Assembly (NCBI GenBank): GCA_963763325.1
Contig: CAVXOL010000001.1
Span: forward strand, 248,001 to 312,000
Direction of reading: 5' to 3'
Length of the DNA stretch: 64,000 nucleotides
DNA from: JBBECJ01 sp963763325
GTDB lineage: Bacteria > Chloroflexota > Chloroflexia > Thermomicrobiales > CFX8
The notes beneath the pieces are model-generated. The model was not told the DNA's origin and did no database searches. It saw nothing but the letters and a program-made list of their open reading frames with translations. A program made the position numbers and the translations under genes. Shown here piece by piece: positions 58,894-64,000 of this stretch (positions within the stretch are counted from its first letter, which is position 1; every line of letters begins with the position of its first letter).

Positions 58894-61800
58894 TCAGGTG
58901 AGGCCGTAACGGTGGGCATAGGCAAGTGCTTCGACCTTGGAGTGGACATCGAGCTTGAGGTAGAGATTGGCAATATGCCGCTCGACGGTGCGGGGACTGA
59001 GGAACAACGCTTCGGCGATCTGCCGATTACTGTAGCCGGCTGCGATCAGGCGCAGGACCTCGCCCTCGCGGGCCGTGAGGCCATCTGGACGCGCGGCGGA
59101 CGCCGGCTCGTCGGCAGCATCGGCTGCCGCGAGTGCATCGACGTGCTTCAGCGTTGGGTTGGCTCCTAGTGGAGCACAGATGGTGCGGGCCTCGTCGAGG
59201 ATTAGCGGTGCGGTGCTGGCATCGCCCCGTGCGATCTGTACCTCCGCCACCTCGACCAGCGTTAACGCGCGCTCAAACGGCGCCCGACACGCAGTCGCGA
59301 GGTCGAGCGACACCTCCAGATATCGTGCCGCGCGATCGAATTCACCTGTCATCCGCGCGAGCCGCCCGAGCGCACGTTCGGCCGCAGCGAGCGTCAACGG
59401 CTGACGCGGTTCCGACGCGAGCGTGCGTGCCGCGTCGACGGAGGACATCGCCTGGACCAGGTCGCCGGTCAACGCGTGGTAGCGGGCGCGCAGCAGCTGG
59501 GTGGTTGGCCGCCATAAGCAAGCCTCGCTCCAGTCGAGCCAGCGCTCGTGCGTCTCGATCCAGCGCTGGGCGGTGCCGAAGTCCCGCGCGTCCAATGCCA
59601 GGTCTGCCGCCAGCGCGACGGCCGTGAGCGCACTGGGAAAGTAGCGCTCACCTGGCTCGGTGAGCGGCCCGTCTGGAAGGAGTTGCAGTACCCGCTCCCA
59701 GGCGGCCAAAGGATCCCCTTGGTGCCGGTCCAGGATGCCCAGGGTGATAATCGCCTCGTGCACTACCACACACCAGGGCACCGTTAGCTGTTGGGTCGCC
59801 AGCTGTCGGGCCCGCTCCCACTGCCCTGTCACGACCTGGAGGAGCAGTTCACTCGGTGCACCAGCTCCAGCGGAGGCGATCGTCAATCCGTGCGACCGTT
59901 CCCAGGCCTCGGCTGCGAGCGCCACCCGCTGCTCCCGTTCGGCAATCTGATCGGCGGCGTACGGCAGGATGGTCATCATGACCTCGGCCCAGAGCGCGCG
60001 TTGGGCGATGGCGTAATCACCCAGGCCGATCCCGGCCGCGTAGGCCTGCGCCAGCAGCTCGCGCGCCTCTGCGACTCGGCCGACGCCGGCGTAGGCATGG
60101 CCAAGACCGAGCTGGCACATCAAGCCCGCCGCCCGCCGCAGCTGCGGATCGGCGAGCGCGGCGACTTCCTCGTGCAGGTAACGCTCGCCCATCGCGATTG
60201 CCTCGGCGTAGCGACCAGCGAGTGCGAGCCAGTTGATCAGGACTCCACGCTGGTGATTCACGCGCGGAACGTCACGCCCATCGGGTGGATGCGCGGTCGA
60301 AGGCCCAGCCGCCTCCACGGTTTCGTCAGGAACCAGTCGCCCAATCACCGCGAGCGCCTGCGTCTCGGTGTTCAAGACTGGACAGGTGGCCAGCAGGCGA
60401 TCGATGGCCTCGATGCCACCGCGCACCTCCGGCAGGCCGCGCCGCAGATCGCCGAGCATGCAGCGCTGCGAGCCTCGCAGATAGTGTGCGTAGGCTTCGA
60501 GGACTGGATCGCCATTCACGCGTGCCGCGACCTCGGCCGCCTCGAAGAGCGCCACAGCGTGCTCGCGCCCCGCAAAGCGCAGCAGAAAGCCGGCCTCGAA
60601 GGCGAGCCAACGACGCTCGTACGGGGCCGCATTGCGCGCCGCCAGCAGTTGCGCCGCCGTTTCGAAATGGTGCGCGGCACCGATCCAGTCCGTCGGACGG
60701 GCCTGGAGTCCGGCACGTACATGCCACTCGATGGCACGCTCGTCGCCGGCCCGCTGGAAGTGGGCCGCAATCGTGCTCGCACTCGTCCCTGCCACAGTGA
60801 CCAGTGTTTCGGCCAGCCGTCGATGCCACACGCGCCGCCGTGGCAAGACCACCCGGTCATAGAGCACCTCTCGGATCAAGGCGTGCGTGAAGCGCAGGCC
60901 GGTCCGGTCGGGCGTCTCCTCGAGCACGTGCCACACAATTGCCTCGGCGACCACATCGGCAAAGGCGTCCTCGTCCAATCCACTGAGGTCGCTCCAGACG
61001 TTCACCGCGATGTCCTGCCCGATGATCGCGGCCCGTTCGAGTGCGGCCTGGGTCGCAGGACGCAGCCGCACGAGGCGCTGGTCAATCACCTGGCGAATCA
61101 GGCCTGGGATCGACAGGTGATGCAGCTCGGCCAGCTGCCAGCCGCCCGGTCCGAACCAAAGCACGCGCTCAGCGTCCAATGACCGCAGGAGTTCGCTCGC
61201 ATAGAGCGGGTTCCCCTGGCTGTGGTGCAGGAGGTAGTCCACCAGGCGGGCTTCGTCTTCGTCGGACAACGTGTGCCGAGTTCGAATCAACGCTCGGATG
61301 GCCTGTGCATCAAAGGGTGGCAGACTGATGCGCTCGGTGTGGGCGTCGCGAACGAGGGCCGGCAGCAACCGCTGCAGTCCATGGTGGCGAGGCACATCGG
61401 CGTCGCGGTAGGTGGCTACGACGAGCAGCGGCAGCTGGGTCCGACCGCGACGGATGGACCGACCGACGAAGTACAGCAGCTCGAGACTGGCCTCATCCGC
61501 CCAGTGCAGATCTTCGAGCACGAGCAGCACCGACTGAGCGGCTGCCAGACTGCTGACTTCTGACCAGATGTGTGCAAACAGCTCCGCCTGCGTGCGACTC
61601 GTCCCGTGACTGGATTCGAGGGACACCAACAGCGGACTGGAGGGGGCGACCGGGGGCGACGCGCGCAACGAGACCCAGGGGCCGTATGGCTTGGCGCTGT
61701 CCAGGTCGTCACATTGCCCAGTAAGGACCAGCACGCCAAGCCCGGCAGCCTCAGCCGCAAGAGCCTCGACGAGCGTCGTCTTGCCGATGCCGGCCTCGCC

Positions 61801-61932
61801 GTCAAGCATGACCAGCGCCGCGCCACCGGCCCGGGCAGTGGTGAGGAGCGACTGCAGTCGGGCGCGCTCGTGCTCGCGCCCGACGAGTGTTGGACCGTCG
61901 TGGGTTGGCCATCCTGGAACAGGTTGCGACAT
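58894..61932 (-). CDS. LuxR-family AAA(16)-TPR transcriptional regulator (MalT-like)
   Basis: An intact protein of 1,012 residues. ATPase at the N-terminus: GREHERARLQSLLTTARAGG, P-loop LDGEAGIGKTTLVEALAAEA near 45-60, Walker B VLLVLEDLHWADEASLELLY near 140 and LLVVATYRDADVPRHHGL. Then about 600 residues of TPR helices. The C-terminal DNA-binding domain is LTAREGEVLRLIAAGYSNRQ IAEALFLSPRTVERHIANLY, a LuxR/GerE HTH. Such proteins are signal-activated ATPases controlling nearby operons. The start follows GGGGAGG. It resembles the TIR protein's ATPase part closely (ADEAS core), so the window carries two related AAA16 modules. Confidence 0.9.
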   Translation of the reverse strand: MSQPVPGWPTHDGPTLVGREHERARLQSLLTTARAGGAALVMLDGEAGIGKTTLVEALAAEAAGLGVLVLTGQCDDLDSAKPYGPWVSLRASPPVAPSSPLLVSLESSHGTSRTQAELFAHIWSEVSSLAAAQSVLLVLEDLHWADEASLELLYFVGRSIRRGRTQLPLLVVATYRDADVPRHHGLQRLLPALVRDAHTERISLPPFDAQAIRALIRTRHTLSDEDEARLVDYLLHHSQGNPLYASELLRSLDAERVLWFGPGGWQLAELHHLSIPGLIRQVIDQRLVRLRPATQAALERAAIIGQDIAVNVWSDLSGLDEDAFADVVAEAIVWHVLEETPDRTGLRFTHALIREVLYDRVVLPRRRVWHRRLAETLVTVAGTSASTIAAHFQRAGDERAIEWHVRAGLQARPTDWIGAAHHFETAAQLLAARNAAPYERRWLAFEAGFLLRFAGREHAVALFEAAEVAARVNGDPVLEAYAHYLRGSQRCMLGDLRRGLPEVRGGIEAIDRLLATCPVLNTETQALAVIGRLVPDETVEAAGPSTAHPPDGRDVPRVNHQRGVLINWLALAGRYAEAIAMGERYLHEEVAALADPQLRRAAGLMCQLGLGHAYAGVGRVAEARELLAQAYAAGIGLGDYAIAQRALWAEVMMTILPYAADQIAEREQRVALAAEAWERSHGLTIASAGAGAPSELLLQVVTGQWERARQLATQQLTVPWCVVVHEAIITLGILDRHQGDPLAAWERVLQLLPDGPLTEPGERYFPSALTAVALAADLALDARDFGTAQRWIETHERWLDWSEACLWRPTTQLLRARYHALTGDLVQAMSSVDAARTLASEPRQPLTLAAAERALGRLARMTGEFDRAARYLEVSLDLATACRAPFERALTLVEVAEVQIARGDASTAPLILDEARTICAPLGANPTLKHVDALAAADAADEPASAARPDGLTAREGEVLRLIAAGYSNRQIAEALFLSPRTVERHIANLYLKLDVHSKVEALAYAHRYGLT

Positions 61933-62359
61933 GGTAGGCCTCCCCGGCGGTGGGGACGGCTGGACAAGGTGAATCCAGTGTAACAGCCTTCCGCGATGGT
62001 GCGGTCACGATTCACACCAAGAAGGACGAAGCGGGGTTCGATCTGCACAACGTGCCGCTCAAGCTCTCGACCAGCTACGTCGTTGCGGTCGGGATCGATG
62101 TCAACCCGAGGAGTAGCGTACTCATCCCACGCTGGCGACTGGTGGAAACCGTTTGATCGCCGAAGCTAATCACTCGCTGGACCAGCCTGCGTCGGGCTGC
62201 AACCGTGATTCCATCAGTGAGGAAAGTGAAGTACTTGCATCCGACGACGAATCGCTGACGTGCGGACACGACGATGTATCCGCACATCGTGTAGGAGGAG
62301 CGGGCCGGACGTCGATCAGAGGGGCTGATCCGACTCACCGCGCTCCTCCTCTGGATCCA
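61933..62359. other. Intergenic, one possible remnant frame
   Basis: A plus-strand frame at about 61985-62156 reads GAVTIHTKKDEAGFDLHNVP LKLSTSYVVAVGIDVNP and resembles a strand-rich fragment of an exported protein, but it has no start or family. The remainder contains no recognised signal. Confidence 0.35.
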
Positions 62360-62716
62360 TTACTCCTGCGGCAGGCTGTCCATCTGGCGCTGGAGGTCCG
62401 GGTCGCTATACGCCCAGTGCTCCACGATCTTGCCGTCCGCGAGGCGAAAGAAGCTGGCGCCCGTGCCGGTCACCAGCGTGCCCGTCAACTTGTGTGTGCC
62501 CTGCACTCGCCAGCGTTCGGCGACCTCGTCCCCGTCCGCGATCACGGTCTCCAACGTCCAGGTGAGCTCGCGAAAGGTTGCGCGCATCACGGTAATACTC
62601 TGCTTGTAGACGCTGAGATGCTCGGCGATAAAGGCGTCGAGTGGCGGGGTACCGGCACGGTGCCAGACCTCGGCGTAGAAGCGCTGGATGAAGGCTTTGC
62701 TCTCGTCGGCAGTCAT
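62360..62716 (-). CDS. SnoaL-like (nuclear transport factor 2 fold) protein
   Basis: An intact protein of 118 residues. KAFIQRFYAEVWHRAGTPPL opens the NTF2 fold, then TFRELTWTLETVIADGDEVA, the strand AERWRVQGTHKLTG and FRLADGKIVEHWAYSDPDLQ. The pattern matches the SnoaL-like/polyketide-cyclase group of small isomerase-type or ligand-binding proteins. The ATG at 62716 follows GGAGGAGG. A C-terminal fragment of a close copy is at 31687-31768. Confidence 0.85.
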   Translation of the reverse strand: MTADESKAFIQRFYAEVWHRAGTPPLDAFIAEHLSVYKQSITVMRATFRELTWTLETVIADGDEVAERWRVQGTHKLTGTLVTGTGASFFRLADGKIVEHWAYSDPDLQRQMDSLPQE

Positions 62717-62846
62717 CGATCCTCCTCCGTCGTCGGCCGAACTGGCACGCCATGACGCGCATCGCTCGACGACCGTACCATGCCGTGGCTCCCATCCGAA
62801 CGACGAACGACTGGGCAATGAGCTCACGACCAGGCGGCCACGCGCG

Positions 62847-63758
62847 TTAGTCGACGGCCAGCCGCTCCACCGCCCGCTCCAGATCGCGCGCGGACGGATG
62901 GGTGTAGATCGCCGTTGTCTCGACCGAGTCATGCCCCATCAGGGCAGCGACCGTGACGAGGTCGACGCCGGCGTCCAGCGCGCTCTTGCCGAACGTGTGC
63001 CGCAGGGTATGTGGTGAGACACTCTCGAGACCGGCTCGTCGCGCGTACTTCTTGACCACGTTCTCGATCGCCTGCGCCTTGATCCCCTCGCCCCGCTGCG
63101 AGATGAACACGTGCTCGTCCGCGACCGTTGGCCGAACCGCCAGGTACGCGTCAATCGCCCGGCGCGCATCCAGGTTGAGCGGCACGACCCGATACTTGCT
63201 CCCCTTCCCGCTGCGAACCGTCACACTCCCCTTGCGTTCCGAGATCGTTATGTCGCGCAACGTCAACGCCGCCAACTCCCCCACCCGCAGGCCGGTGAGT
63301 CGCAAGATCTGCAGTATGGCGAGGTCACGCTTGTTGCCCTCGCGCTCCGCTTCCCGGATCAACCGATCCGCCTCGCGTCGGTCCAGGCTCTTCGGTGATC
63401 GCGGGCTCCCCTCCACTCCACGGACGGCGTCGGTCGGCCGGTCGACGATCAGCCTAACGCCCTTTGCCCAGCCGAAGAACTTGCGCAGCGCCGCCAGCCG
63501 GCGGTTGACGGTCGCTGGCTTCTTGCCTTCGACGGTGATGAGGTGGGATCGGTAGTCACGCAGATCGGTCGGGGTGACGGCGGCGGCGGCGAACGGCTCA
63601 CCGCGACTCCCCTCGAACCAGCGCGCGACCTGGAGCAGGTCGGAGCGGTAGTTGACCAGCGTCTTGTGCGCCACGTCCTGACGACGCAACTCGTCGACAA
63701 ACCGAGTGATGTCGTCTGGGGTTGCTCTGCTTTCTTCCATATAGAAGGAGTATAGCAT
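62847..63758 (-). CDS. Tyrosine recombinase (XerC/XerD-like), intact
   Basis: A complete site-specific recombinase of 303 residues. The SAM-like N-domain ends KKPATVNRRLAALRKFFGWA. Catalytic residues: Arg in RLTGLRVGELAALTLRD, Lys in VTVRSGKGSKYRVVPL, H-x-x-R in SPHTLRHTFGKSALDAG, His in ALMGHDSVETTAIYTH and the nucleophile Tyr in the same motif. It could resolve chromosome dimers or excise a mobile element. A start at ATG 63740 (MEESRATPDD) is also possible. It is independent of the broken integrase at 5580. Confidence 0.9.
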   Translation of the reverse strand: MLYSFYMEESRATPDDITRFVDELRRQDVAHKTLVNYRSDLLQVARWFEGSRGEPFAAAAVTPTDLRDYRSHLITVEGKKPATVNRRLAALRKFFGWAKGVRLIVDRPTDAVRGVEGSPRSPKSLDRREADRLIREAEREGNKRDLAILQILRLTGLRVGELAALTLRDITISERKGSVTVRSGKGSKYRVVPLNLDARRAIDAYLAVRPTVADEHVFISQRGEGIKAQAIENVVKKYARRAGLESVSPHTLRHTFGKSALDAGVDLVTVAALMGHDSVETTAIYTHPSARDLERAVERLAVD

Positions 63759-64000
63759 GGTATCTAACAGTGTATGGAGAGATTAGACGTAGTCCCATCT
63801 AAGGGATAATAGATGTCTTTGGAACCCCTTAACGGTACCTAAAACACCACTGACTACGTCGAAGGGAAGTTATCACTAGGGCGTGTCTGACGAATCGGGA
63901 TGAGCATTGTTGTCTGCATTTTCCGACGATTAACGGGCTGGCAAGGCGACGAACGTACGACGGCATACTGGCGCTGCACATCATCCGGATCGAGTCAAGA
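63759..64000. other. Right edge, AT-rich, no gene seen
   Basis: The promoter of the recombinase should lie here. From about 63880 the sequence AGGGCGTGTCTGACGAAT resembles the terminus of some insertion sequences, but the window ends before any transposase appears. Confidence 0.35.

Noticed and set aside
59791..61182. 463-codon plus-strand frame opposite the LuxR regulator
   Set aside because: It is antisense to TPR helices and has no domain.
63880..64000. Possible insertion-sequence end
   Set aside because: Only a short terminus-like stretch is seen and the window stops before any transposase.

Overview
The window is high-GC bacterial DNA, most likely from a Chloroflexota (Thermomicrobia-like) organism. 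This is inferred from content, not proven: two secreted PD40/TolB-like proteins share an N-terminal module I associate with Chloroflexota, and there are several giant SARP, LuxR and TIR/NB-ARC/TPR regulators, a PxKF-type secreted repeat protein and F420/PPOX-type and RidA-like enzymes. No rRNA, tRNA or CRISPR array was seen.

Layout. 1-3.2 kb: two heme-copper-oxidase-I-like membrane proteins and a tricarballylate-dehydrogenase-like flavoprotein. 3.3-9.0 kb: a RidA-like gene, a DUF1294 membrane protein, a conserved small protein with a copy of its own tail beside it, a dead integrase and a SARP/NB-ARC/TPR regulator. 9.3-18.2 kb: a methyltransferase, two convergent PD40 proteins sharing one N-terminal module, a VOC protein, a GNAT fragment and an M6 metalloprotease. 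18.4-27.6 kb: an accessory stretch of IS3 and IS5 remnants, broken TIR/STAND genes, VOC fragments and small orphan genes, including a duplicated beta-rich module. 27.6-34.2 kb: a DUF927-type ATPase operon and a RecD2 helicase. 34.4-46 kb: a PPOX enzyme, a second RidA-like gene and a probable catabolic locus (GntR regulator, SDR, peptide-type ABC importer, ketopantoate-reductase-like enzyme, amidohydrolase, second SDR). 46.2-52.4 kb: a TIR-AAA-TPR protein and a large secreted Ig/PxKF protein. 53.1-55.1 kb: a two-HTH protein and a PD-(D/E)XK nuclease with Fe-S-type cysteines. 55.3-63.8 kb: a BBE flavoprotein, an acyl-CoA dehydrogenase, a LuxR/AAA16 regulator, a SnoaL-like protein and an intact tyrosine recombinase.

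Two themes stand out. First, many genes are read only by joining frames. The interruptions cluster at 1-3.2 kb and 38.8-45.7 kb and leave family motifs otherwise intact, which looks more like base-calling or assembly indels than decay. Second, there is a recurring pattern of short partial gene copies (VOC, SnoaL, a small conserved protein, TIR heads) placed beside unrelated genes, which points to real segmental duplication in the accessory regions. The TIR/STAND family (one near full-length, one broken, two fragments) and the HTH-nuclease pair are the best candidates for an undescribed defence or genome-conflict system.
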